Below, one piece after another: positions 22,221-30,412 of a stretch of DNA of 38,281 nt. The notes beneath the pieces were generated by a model. The model did no database searches. It was not told where the DNA came from and saw nothing but the letters and a program-made list of their open reading frames with translations. How positions within the stretch are numbered: the first letter of the stretch is position 1; every line of letters begins with the position of its first letter. The stretch is taken from NCBI GenBank assembly GCA_017405945.1, contig JAFQZL010000061.1, positions 1 to 38,281 on the forward strand. Reading direction: 5' to 3'. Both the position numbers and the translations under genes were made by a program. This DNA is from Acidaminococcaceae bacterium (GTDB taxonomy: Bacteria > Bacillota > Negativicutes > Acidaminococcales > Acidaminococcaceae).

Positions 22221-23519
22221 ATGAATCAATTAATCAGATCGGATTCCGTCTTTACGGAAGCAAAAAAGTACATCCCCGGCGGTGTTAACAGCCCGGTACG
22301 TTCCTTCCGCAGCGTGGGCGGCGTGCCTCCGTTTATTCTCAGGGGCGCGGGCAGCAAACTGTTTGATGTGGACGGCAACGAATACATTGATTATGTTTTG
22401 TCCTACGGGCCTCTGCTGCTGGGCCATGCCCATCCTGTCGTTACAGAAGCCGTACAGGAAGCGGCTGCCAACGGCACCAGCTTCGGCGCACCTACCGGCG
22501 CAGAAGTCACCCTGGCCAGGCTGGTCTGTGAACTGGTTCCTTCCATGGATATGGTGCGCATGGTCAATTCCGGCACGGAAGCCACCATGTCCGCCATCCG
22601 TCTGGCCCGGGCTTACACGGGACGGGACTGCATCGTGAAATTTATCGGCTGCTACCACGGCCACAGCGACGCCCTGCTGGTCCATGCCGGCTCCGGCGCC
22701 ACCACCTTCGGCGTGCCCGACAGCCCCGGTGTTACCAAAGGCACGGCAGAGACCACCCTGTCTGTTCCTTTCAATGACCTGCGGGCGCTGGAAAAAGTTT
22801 TTGCGGAAAAAGGCAAAGAGATTGCCGCCGTTATTATGGAACCCACCCCCGGCAACATGGGCCTGGTATTACCGGAAGAAGGTTATCTGCAGTCCATCCG
22901 TGCTCTTACAGAAGTGTACGGCAGCCTGCTGATCATTGACGAAGTCATGTCCGGCTTCCGCTCCTCTCAGGGCGGCAGCCAGTCCTTATATCACATCGAA
23001 CCGGACATCACCTGCCTGGGCAAAGTCATCGGCGGTGGTCTGCCGGTGGCGGCGTACGGTGGCAAACGGGAAATCATGAACTGGGTCTCCCCCGTAGGTC
23101 CCATGTACCAGGCCGGCACGCTTTCCGGCAACCCTCTGGCCATGGCAGCCGGCATCGCGGCTCTCACGTACATGAAAGAAAATGATGTCTGCGCCACCCT
23201 GACAAAACATACAGAACAGCTCACTGACGCGTTAAAAGCAGCCGCTGATGCTGCCGGCGTTCCTGTGCAGGTACCCCGCCTCGGGTCCATGTTTACCGTG
23301 TTCTTCTCCGAAAAGAAAGTAACCAATTACGATGACGCCACCGCCTGCGATCTGGACGCTTTCCGCATCTACTTCCACAGCATGCTGGAACAGGGCATCT
23401 ACCTGCCGCCTTCCCAGTTTGAAACCAATTTCATTTCCCTGGCCCACAGCGACGAAGATTTCGTAAAGACTGTAGCGGCAGCAAAAGTTGCGTTTAAGAA
23501 AGTGGCAGAAAGCAAATAA
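22221..23519 (+). CDS. hemL: Glutamate-1-semialdehyde 2,1-aminomutase
   Basis: 432-residue PLP enzyme converting glutamate-1-semialdehyde to 5-aminolevulinate. Seen: the N-terminal YIPGGVNSPVRSF, VNSGTEATMSAIRLARAYTG, CYHGHSDALLV, the PLP aspartate in LLIIDEVMSGFR and the PLP lysine Lys268 in CLGKVIGGGLPVAA. All catalytic residues are in place. The start ATG 22221 is seven bases after AGGAG; an in-frame start at 22191 would lie in hemB. It is the last gene of the operon, and a terminator follows at 23579. Confidence 0.97.
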   Translation: MNQLIRSDSVFTEAKKYIPGGVNSPVRSFRSVGGVPPFILRGAGSKLFDVDGNEYIDYVLSYGPLLLGHAHPVVTEAVQEAAANGTSFGAPTGAEVTLARLVCELVPSMDMVRMVNSGTEATMSAIRLARAYTGRDCIVKFIGCYHGHSDALLVHAGSGATTFGVPDSPGVTKGTAETTLSVPFNDLRALEKVFAEKGKEIAAVIMEPTPGNMGLVLPEEGYLQSIRALTEVYGSLLIIDEVMSGFRSSQGGSQSLYHIEPDITCLGKVIGGGLPVAAYGGKREIMNWVSPVGPMYQAGTLSGNPLAMAAGIAALTYMKENDVCATLTKHTEQLTDALKAAADAAGVPVQVPRLGSMFTVFFSEKKVTNYDDATACDLDAFRIYFHSMLEQGIYLPPSQFETNFISLAHSDEDFVKTVAAAKVAFKKVAESK

Positions 23520-23578
23520 CTCTGACAGGCTTTAAAAGACTGAATCAGCAATTCCTTACGGATACTATCTTTACATAC

Positions 23579-23615
23579 AAAACCGGCACCCATTAAAACG
23601 GATGCCGGTTTTTTT
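23579..23615. terminator. Bidirectional terminator between hemL and the porin gene
   Basis: AACCGGCA (23581-23588) pairs with TGCCGGTT (23603-23610), with further A-T pairs at the base. TTTTTTT follows on plus and TTTTGT on minus, serving both convergent genes. Confidence 0.8.
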
Positions 23616-23644
23616 GTCAGGATATTCAGTTTTACACAATTAAA

Positions 23645-24599
23645 TCAGAAGTAGCAATATACTTCACCGAACAAGGTATTTTCACTGGTACCGTCTTTAA
23701 TCGATTTGCCGTTGAAGTAACGGAGGGATGCTACGATGTCTTTGTAAATTACATATTTAACACCGAAATCCCAGCCCTTCTGTCCGGAATTCATCACTTC
23801 ATAATCAGGGCGCCAGCTTACGGAATTGCCCAGATGCCTGTAAGCAATATAACCGGTTACATTACCGGCCTTCTTCTGATCTTCCTTACCAAATGTGGCT
23901 TCAACCTGCCAGGAACGTTTGGAACCGTCATAACCCATGTCCTTCATGGTGTTCCATGCTCCAGCGGCATTCAGACCGAAGATGTTGTCAAACTGATAAC
24001 TTGCGCCTACCGAATAGATGTTGGCATGCAGTTTCTCTGAATCGCCGCCAAACATAGAGAAGATGCCACCGTCGTCATCAAAATTCCTGTTTCCGAACCT
24101 GTGGAAGCCCGCGCCGAACGTTGCCTTACCCGGCGTAGTAAAGACTTCTACACCATAATAATGCGTTTTCTGAGAAGTACCGCCGCCACCAAACATAGAG
24201 AATATACCGCCGCTGTTTTTCGTACCGTTCGGATCCGCGTTAACACGACCGACCGTTAATGCGCCTTTGATCTTGGAGCCGTAAACAACCTGGGCGCCGG
24301 TCACGTTATCGTTCACGACCATGCCCCTGTCAACGAATGAGGTATAGGGAAGCCTGCCGATATTGATCTGCAGATTCTTATAATCACCGTGTAAGAAAGC
24401 GCGGTCAAGATAGAATTCCTTCACTTTACGGCCGCCTCCGCCGCCGAGGAACATGCTCAGGATATCGTTGCCGCCTCCGCCTCCAAACGAATTATTCGTG
24501 GAATTACCGCCGGAACGCAGGTCAAGATTGTAATTCAAACGCAGATGCTGTAATGCCAAGAGACAATGCCAACAGCATAGCAGAATATCTGGGTTTCAT
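23645..24599 (-). pseudogene. Porin-like outer-membrane beta-barrel gene, signal peptide out of frame with barrel
   Basis: A strong ribosome site (GGAGGAGG) and ATG at 24599 open a perfect signal peptide MKPRYSAMLLALSLGITASA. This frame then reads FELQS and stops. The barrel continues in the +1 frame from about 24559 to 23645, about 300 residues of alternating strands ending in the aromatic EVYCYF typical of outer-membrane proteins. It includes YLDRAFLHGDYKNLQINIGR and LNYNLDLRSGG, as in Negativicutes porins. As written, no exported product is possible: the downstream frame has only a TTG start and no signal. Typical relatives also carry an SLH domain after the signal; none is seen, so a deletion joining signal to barrel is likely. 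A sequencing error or slipped-strand phase variation is the alternative. Promoter and leader hairpin are intact. Confidence 0.65.
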
Positions 24600-24618
24600 A
24601 AAACTGCCTCCTCCGTAA

Positions 24619-24651
24619 CTTATAATTGCCAAACCACCCGGCAACTATAAG
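24619..24651 (-). promoter_or_regulatory. 5' leader hairpin of the porin mRNA
   Basis: A 12-pair stem (24619-24630 with 24640-24651, one G-U pair in the RNA) with a nine-base loop. It sits at the predicted 5' end of the transcript and just before GGAGGAGG. Such terminal stems stabilise some outer-membrane protein mRNAs, for example ompA. Confidence 0.5.
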
Positions 24652-24665
24652 ATATCTTTTCAACA

Positions 24666-24676
24666 ATTTTAACATA
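24666..24676 (-). promoter_or_regulatory. Extended -10 promoter (TATGTTAAAAT) for the porin gene
   Basis: TATG, one base, TAAAAT on the minus strand (hexamer 24666-24671), downstream of the flavodoxin terminator and about 70 bases before the ATG. Confidence 0.5.
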
Positions 24677-24684
24677 TAGTTTGT

Positions 24685-24722
24685 TAAAAAAAAGAGGCAC
24701 CGGATAAAATCCGACACCTCTT
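24685..24722 (-). terminator. Intrinsic terminator after the flavodoxin gene
   Basis: AAGAGG and CCTCTT (24692-24697 and 24717-24722) plus the inner pairs CGGAT with ATCCG, followed on minus by TTTTTTTTAA. Confidence 0.8.
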
Positions 24723-24795
24723 ATGTTTATTATTTATCATTTTACCACATACGCCTTACCGTCACAGAGCAGGACCATTATACTTTAAAGCTGTT

Positions 24796-25638
24796 TTACA
24801 TCTCCAGCCACTTTTTAATGTCTTCGTCGGTCATGGAGTCAAGCTTGTTGGCATCCAGGCAGTCCTTTACGTCCGCCTTGGGGACGGTGCTGCGGATAGC
24901 ATCCGCGCTGCTCTTGGGGCCGCTGGTCTTGCTGGTGCAGAAAGGATATACCTTCTTCCCTTCCAGGTTCACTTTTTCCAGGAACGAATGAATAATGTTA
25001 GGGCAGCTGAACCACCAGATGGGAAAGCCGATGGCGATCTTCTCATAGCGGCTGCAGTCCGGCAGGGAGCCTTTCAGCTCCGGACGGGCGCCGGAAGCTT
25101 TTTCCATGCCTGCCTTGGCCACGCACAGGCCGTACATGGACGGATAGGCTTTCACCGGCAGAATGCGGTAGGTGTTGCCTTTTGCCACGGAAGCGATCTT
25201 CTGGGCCGCCTTTTCCGTTACGCCGGACCAGGAATAATACGCGACCAGCAGTCTGCCTGCCATCTGGGGCTTCCGGTTTTCAAAGCGCGCTCTGAAGGTA
25301 CGGTTGCCCGGTCTGTTGCCGCCGCGGTTTGCCAGAGCATCACCTTTGCCTTCCGGCCGTCTGCCGCTGCGTTCCGCATTGCCTTCACGGTCAGCGCCCT
25401 TAGCAACGTCGTTACGGTCTTTATTGCCGTCCCAGTTGTTCTTCCGGAACTTACGGGGCGGCTTGCCGCCCGGTTTTCCGGCAGTTCCCTGACCCGGTTT
25501 TCCACCCTGGCCGCCATTGGGTTTGCCTTCATACTTCTTATTTACATTTTCCCCACCGGCAGCAGCATTCTGTTCCGGCGCGGCCTGTCCTGCAGGCGCG
25601 TTGGTATTCTTTTTATAAAAGCGTTTTCCTTTAGCCAT
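24796..25638 (-). CDS. Flavodoxin-domain protein with long disordered basic N-terminus
   Basis: 280 residues. Residues 126-280 form a flavodoxin-like domain: LLVAYYSWSGVTEKAAQKIA holds the FMN phosphate loop, followed by AIGFPIWWFSCPNIIHSFLE and YPFCTSKTSG, as in the Flavodoxin_4 group. This part would bind FMN and act in electron transfer or as a reductase. Residues 1-125 are low complexity, rich in Gly, Lys, Arg, Asn and Pro with several RGG- or GGKP-like units, strongly basic and surely disordered. Such tails are known from RNA-binding proteins and are odd on a flavodoxin. The reading frame is continuous, and GGAAAGAG precedes the ATG. An internal start at Met126 has no good ribosome site. 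It lies downstream of the M18 aminopeptidase. Confidence 0.8.
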   Translation of the reverse strand: MAKGKRFYKKNTNAPAGQAAPEQNAAAGGENVNKKYEGKPNGGQGGKPGQGTAGKPGGKPPRKFRKNNWDGNKDRNDVAKGADREGNAERSGRRPEGKGDALANRGGNRPGNRTFRARFENRKPQMAGRLLVAYYSWSGVTEKAAQKIASVAKGNTYRILPVKAYPSMYGLCVAKAGMEKASGARPELKGSLPDCSRYEKIAIGFPIWWFSCPNIIHSFLEKVNLEGKKVYPFCTSKTSGPKSSADAIRSTVPKADVKDCLDANKLDSMTDEDIKKWLEM

Positions 25639-25715
25639 ATTGTCACACTCTTTCCATTACTCTTGAAAGGGCGTCTCAGCCCGTTTTGCGCTTACACCTG
25701 TCTTTTACGGCAGCG

Positions 25716-27136
25716 TTACACTCTTTTCGCTAGTTTTAAAAAGGCTTCATAGCCCCGTCTTGCTTCGTAAATGTCTGCTTTGCTGGTTGCTTCCCAGGGA
25801 GCGTGCATACTCAGCACCGGCACGCCGCTGTCGATGACATTCATACCGTACAGCGCCATGATGTAGGCAATGGTGCCGCCGCCGCCCAGATCCACCTTGC
25901 CCAGCTCTGACATCTGGAAGTTGATCTTTTCCCTGGCAAAAATGCCGCGGATATGGGCGATGTACTCCGCGTTGGCATCGTTGGAACCGGATTTGCCCCG
26001 GGCGCCGGTAAACTTGTTCAGCACCAGGCCCTTGCCGAAGTAGGCTACGTTCTTCTTGTCGAAGGCAGAGGCGTACAGCGGATCAAACGCGCTGCTCACG
26101 TCACTGGACAGCATGGTGCTGTTGGCCAGCGTCCGCCGCAAAGCCAGGGTCGTGCCCTGCCCCAGCAGCTCCATCAGTTCCGCCACGGTGTTCTCAAAGA
26201 ACAGGCTCTGCATGCCGGTAGCGCCTACGCTGCCAATCTCTTCCTTATCTACCAGCAGGCAGCAGGTGGTGCGGCTCACGTTTTGCACGTCCAGCATGGC
26301 TTTGTAAGAACCGTAGGCGCAGACCCGGTCATCCTGCCCGTAGGAGAGCACCATGCTCCGGTCAAATCCCGCTTCCCGCGCGCGGCCTGCGGGCACAACT
26401 TCCAGCTCCGCGGAGAGGAAATCTTCCTCTTCCACGCCGAACTGTTTTTTCAGGATCGCCAGCACGCCTTTCTTCACGGCTTCCTTGCCTGCGGACTTTT
26501 TATCTTCGTCTTTCACATTACGTCCCACTTTGATGGGCTGGTTGCCCACGATCACATCAAGGGCTTCCCCTTCCACTACCGTGGCCGCATTTTTCGTCAT
26601 CTGGTCCTGGGCCAGATGGATCAGCAGATCGGAAACGAAGAACACCGGATCTTCCGGTTTCTCACCCACGGCCACCTTCACCGCGCTACCGTCCTTTTTA
26701 ACGATGACGCCATGGATCGCCAGGGGATCGTCACCCACTGGTACTTTTTGATGCCGCCGTAGTAATGGGTATCCAGCAGGGCAAAACCGCCGTCTTCATA
26801 CAATGGGTTCTGCTTCACATCCATGCGGGGAGAATCGATGTGAGCCCCTAAAATATTCATGCCGTTCTCAATGGGCTCTTTGCCGATGTTGAACATGGCG
26901 ATGCCTTTTTTCATATTGATGCGGTACACCTTGTCCCCGGCCTTCAGCTTTTTGCCTCCGGTTATCAGCTCGTCCAGGTCTTTGTAACCGGCAGCTTTCA
27001 TTTCCTCAAGGATGATTTCCACACATTCCCGCTCGGTTTTACCGTTGCTGAGGAAATCAAGATACCCTTTGCAGAATTCATGGCAGGCCTTTGCCTGCGC
27101 GGCAGAATATTTTTCCCACGTGCTTTTGTTTTCCAA
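25716..27136 (-). pseudogene. M18 family aminopeptidase, interrupted by a one-base frameshift
   Basis: Zinc aminopeptidase of the M18 (ApeA/LAP4) family, which removes N-terminal acidic or neutral residues from peptides in the cytosol. The first frame runs from a TTG at 27136 (AAAGGA upstream) and includes the zinc motif AHIDSPRMDV (His99, Asp101) and THYYGGIKKYQWVTIP. It then shifts and stops at 26678. The second frame resumes at once with PLAIHGVIVKKDG and continues to the end with VDKEEIGSVGATGMQS and LSMHAPWEATSKADIY, the remaining metal and catalytic residues. A C run of four at 26723-26726 (GGGG on plus) would restore a 473-residue protein if it were five. Nothing else is damaged, so the change is recent, a sequencing error, or less likely programmed slippage. 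Confidence 0.85.
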
Positions 27137-27171
27137 TCTGTGTCGTCCTTTCCGTTTCTAATTCGTCACTC

Positions 27172-28227
27172 TCAGCGTTTCCGTTTGAACTGCGCGTCAT
27201 AGCCCCGGCTTTGGATAAAGGCCAGAGTATCTCCGGTAAAAATCAGCGGCACCTGCTGCAGTTCACGGACAGTACGGCTGCCCGTCAGTACCATGATGTC
27301 CTTCAGGTCGGCAATCACGTCCTGCAGATATGAAACGGCTGCTTCTTCGCCCTGCTGCAGCAACAATGCCAGGATGTTTCCGCTCATGGCCACCGCGTCA
27401 GCGCCCAGTGCGATGGCTTTAGCTGCATCCAGGCCGCTGCGGATGCCGCCGGAAGCGATCATCGTGTCCCAGGGCTGTAACCCATGGGCCGCATCGATGA
27501 GACTCCAGGCCGTAGGGATCCCCCACTCCGCAAACTTCTCATAGCGCTTTTTTTTGCCCCGGGCTGCTTCAATCGCCGCGAAGCTGGTACCGCCGCACCC
27601 CGCGATATTGAAACAGGTGAAGCCCCCTGCCTGCAACTCCCGGATCTGTTCCGCTGCCATGCCGCAGCCGGTTTCTTTAATAATTATAGGAACCTGCACA
27701 CAATCCTGCAGACGGGACAGATTACCAGCTATCCGGGAAAACGTTTTGTCCCCCTCGGGCATAATCAGCTCCTGGGCAACGTTTAAATGAATCTCCAGGG
27801 CATCGGCAGCAATCATATCCACCGCAGCTTTCGCTTCCTCCGGAGATACAAGGGCGCTTACGTTGGCAAAAATGATGCCCTCCGGATTCTCTTCCCGGAC
27901 CACCTTGTAGGTGTCCGCGTGCTGCCCGTCTCTCACCGCGCCGTATTGGGAACCCACGGCCATAGCCACGCCGGCCTCTCTGGCTATCACCGCCAGCCTG
28001 CGGTTGATTTCCTTTACCTCCCGTGTGCCGCCGGTAATGGCATCGATAAACACCGGAACAGGCAGTTTCTGGCTGCCGATCCGGGTGCTGATATCGACCT
28101 TCTCCGGGTCTACAGGCGTCAGGCAATTGTGCAGAAACCGGACATCTTCCAGCCCGGTTCCACGGTTACCGCTGTTCAACTCCAGCGCGTACCGGATATG
28201 ATCTAACTTACGTTGCTCCCGTGTCAT
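27172..28227 (-). CDS. fni: Isopentenyl-diphosphate delta-isomerase, type 2 (FMN-dependent)
   Basis: 351-residue FMN- and NAD(P)H-dependent enzyme interconverting IPP and DMAPP. Seen: RKLDHIRYAL at the N-terminus, the FMN segment FIDAITGGTREVKEINR, MAVGSQYGAV, ALEIHLNVAQELIMPEG with the catalytic Gln/Glu region, IIIKETGCGM, and the phosphate-binding IASGGIRSGLDAAKAIALGADAV region split over two loops. The start ATG 28227 is seven bases after AGAGG; a longer in-frame version crosses the upstream terminator and is not used. It follows ispH, whose product makes both IPP and DMAPP, so the two act in succession. A strong terminator lies between them, 19 bases before the ATG, leaving no space for a promoter. 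Confidence 0.93.
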   Translation of the reverse strand: MTREQRKLDHIRYALELNSGNRGTGLEDVRFLHNCLTPVDPEKVDISTRIGSQKLPVPVFIDAITGGTREVKEINRRLAVIAREAGVAMAVGSQYGAVRDGQHADTYKVVREENPEGIIFANVSALVSPEEAKAAVDMIAADALEIHLNVAQELIMPEGDKTFSRIAGNLSRLQDCVQVPIIIKETGCGMAAEQIRELQAGGFTCFNIAGCGGTSFAAIEAARGKKKRYEKFAEWGIPTAWSLIDAAHGLQPWDTMIASGGIRSGLDAAKAIALGADAVAMSGNILALLLQQGEEAAVSYLQDVIADLKDIMVLTGSRTVRELQQVPLIFTGDTLAFIQSRGYDAQFKRKR

Positions 28228-28245
28228 AAAAAAACCTCTGTTAAA

Positions 28246-28277
28246 CCAAAAAAGAGGACGGAATAACTCCGTCCTCT
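28246..28277 (-). terminator. Intrinsic terminator or attenuator between ispH-rpsA and fni
   Basis: AGAGGACGGA and TCCGTCCTCT (28253-28262 and 28268-28277) form a perfect ten-pair stem, followed on minus by TTTTTTGG. The fni ribosome site begins about 10 bases later. Confidence 0.85.
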
Positions 28278-28288
28278 GCAATGCAGGA

Positions 28289-30412
28289 TTATTTGTTGAG
28301 ACCTTCCAGCTGTTCCGCCATAGCATTATTGGAGAAGTTATCTTCCGTATTGCCATCCATATAAGCTTTCATTTCCGCTTTTTCTTCATCTTTTTTCGCG
28401 CGGGTCAGGGACAGGCCGATCTTGCGTTTTGCCTGGTCGATCTTGATGATCATCGGGGTAACCACCTGACCAATCTTCAGCACGTCTTCCGGTTTTTCCA
28501 CGCGGGTGTCAGCCAGCTCGGAAACATGGATCATGCCTTCCACTTTATCATTCAGGCGAACCAGCGCGCCAAAGGGCAGGAAGCGTTCCACAGTGCCTTC
28601 TACCATGTCGCCTACCTGGAATCCGGCAGCGGCGGCAACCCACGGATCTTCCTGGGTAGCTTTGATAGACAGGGAAACGCGGTGGTTTTCTTTGTCAACT
28701 TTCTTGACAAATACTTTTACCATGTCGCCTTCCTTGGCAACGTCTTCCGCTTTCACGCTGCGGTCATAGGAAAGTTCGGTGTTGTGAACCAGGCCTACCA
28801 GACCTTCAATTACTTCTACGAACAGGCCGAATTCGGCAACCTTTACAACTTTGCCTTCGTAAACTTCGCCTTCTACGATTTCTTCGTAAGCAGCAGCTTC
28901 GCGGGCAGCACGTGCTTCACGGGCCGCAGCGATACGGGCTTCCCGGTTCGCCAGCCATTCCTGATGTTTCTGGGCTTTTTCTGCCTTCAGCAGGTCGCGG
29001 CGGGAAACGACGATGCGTTTCTTTTCCGCGTTTACTTCGATGATTTCAGCTTCCAGTTCTTTGCCAACATACGGGGTAAAGTCATCAATGTGACGCAGTT
29101 CCACATGGGAGGCAGGCATAAAGCCTTCCACGCCTTCCACCGCAACGGCCAGACCTACGACCTGTTTCGGTTTATCGGAATCTTTGTCGCGGCCGCGGGC
29201 TTTGATCACGCGCAGCACCGTAACGGTACACGGGCGTTTTTCGCCTTCCGCCAGCGGCTCAACAGTCTTCCAGGCAGCTTCTTTTTCCGCGCGGATCTTG
29301 GACAGGCGGATAAATTCTTCGGAAGTGGAGCCCGGTACTACAACCGCTTCCACTTCATCCCCAACTTTAACGGTGTCAACCAGTTCGTCCGGGTTAGCGT
29401 CTGCGGCCCAGTCAGCCCAGGCGATCAACCCTTCACGTCTATAGCCAAAAGAAATATAAACGCCTTCTTTATCTACCTGAATTACTTTGCCGGTAACGAG
29501 TTTGCCAGGGTGTACACCATAGCCTTCCATGCTTTCATCGAGCATAGCTTCGAATTCGTTACCCTCTACTTTGTTGATTTCCATGTTTTCCATCGCTTTG
29601 ACAGCCTCCTTAATTATACGTTCCGGAGTGGATGCTCCGGCCGAGATACCGATTTTTCTGCACCCCCGGAACATTTCCGCAGAAAGTTCCCTGGCGGTTT
29701 CAATCTGGAAGCACCGGGGGCAGATGGCGCTTACCAGCTCGGTCAGGTGCCTGGTGTTGGCACTGTTCCTGCCGCCTATTACGATAAAGGCATCTACTTC
29801 GGCCGCCAGCTTTGCCGCGGCATCCTGCCGCTGTCTGGTGGCCAGGCAGATCGTCCGCTCCACCCGGTATTCGCCGGGCCTTGCGGCCTGCAGCGCCTGC
29901 AGTATTTCCTCAAATTTCGCCAGCTCAAACGTAGTCTGGATAATGACGCAATATTTGGAAACAAAGGGCACTTCACCAATATCTTCTTTGCGTTCAATTA
30001 TTATAGCATTTTTTCCTGCAAATGCCAATATACTTTTTACTTCCGGATGATTTTTTTCTCCCACGATAATCGGCAGGTAACCATCCTCAAATGCCTGCTG
30101 TGCCTTGCGTTGACTGGTTTTTACATTAGGACAGGTGGCATCTAAAATTTTCAATTTTTTTTCAATTGCCTGTTCATAGAATTCCGGACCCACCCCGTGG
30201 GAACGGAAAATGACCGTTTCACCCGGCGCAAAATCCTCCAGGGAGTCTTTACAGCCTACCCCTTTGGCCGCCAGTTCTTCCGTAAACTGAGGATTGTGGA
30301 TCAATGGCCCCAGGGTTGCGGCAGGCAGGCTGTTCACAGCGCCCTCCGCAATCTCCACGGCCCGTTTTACGCCGTAACAGAAACCGCAGGGATCAGCTAC
30401 TATGACTTTCAT
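28289..30412 (-). CDS. ispH-rpsA: Fused HMBPP reductase IspH and ribosomal protein S1
   Basis: 707-residue fusion. Residues 1 to about 280 are IspH, the [4Fe-4S] enzyme making IPP and DMAPP in the MEP pathway: Cys12 in CGFCYGVKRAV, Cys94 in DATCPNV and Cys189 in TICLATRQRQD bind the cluster; LIHNPQ and SHGVGPEFYE line the active site. From about 303 there are four S1 RNA-binding domains (about 303-372, 391-473, 513-584, 598-671), with an Ala/Arg-rich helix at 475-510. The third and fourth have the classic form GKVVKVAEFGLFVEV and GTVERFLPFGALVRL. The fusion is known from clostridia and Negativicutes and is continuous here. ATG 30412 overlaps the end of plsC by 20 bases. The gene order cmk-plsC-ispH/rpsA is typical. 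Confidence 0.96.
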   Translation of the reverse strand: MKVIVADPCGFCYGVKRAVEIAEGAVNSLPAATLGPLIHNPQFTEELAAKGVGCKDSLEDFAPGETVIFRSHGVGPEFYEQAIEKKLKILDATCPNVKTSQRKAQQAFEDGYLPIIVGEKNHPEVKSILAFAGKNAIIIERKEDIGEVPFVSKYCVIIQTTFELAKFEEILQALQAARPGEYRVERTICLATRQRQDAAAKLAAEVDAFIVIGGRNSANTRHLTELVSAICPRCFQIETARELSAEMFRGCRKIGISAGASTPERIIKEAVKAMENMEINKVEGNEFEAMLDESMEGYGVHPGKLVTGKVIQVDKEGVYISFGYRREGLIAWADWAADANPDELVDTVKVGDEVEAVVVPGSTSEEFIRLSKIRAEKEAAWKTVEPLAEGEKRPCTVTVLRVIKARGRDKDSDKPKQVVGLAVAVEGVEGFMPASHVELRHIDDFTPYVGKELEAEIIEVNAEKKRIVVSRRDLLKAEKAQKHQEWLANREARIAAAREARAAREAAAYEEIVEGEVYEGKVVKVAEFGLFVEVIEGLVGLVHNTELSYDRSVKAEDVAKEGDMVKVFVKKVDKENHRVSLSIKATQEDPWVAAAAGFQVGDMVEGTVERFLPFGALVRLNDKVEGMIHVSELADTRVEKPEDVLKIGQVVTPMIIKIDQAKRKIGLSLTRAKKDEEKAEMKAYMDGNTEDNFSNNAMAEQLEGLNK

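Noticed and set aside
28526..30145. 539-residue open frame antisense to ispH-rpsA
   Set aside because: Phe-rich shadow frame of a highly conserved gene; no ribosome site and no recognisable domain.
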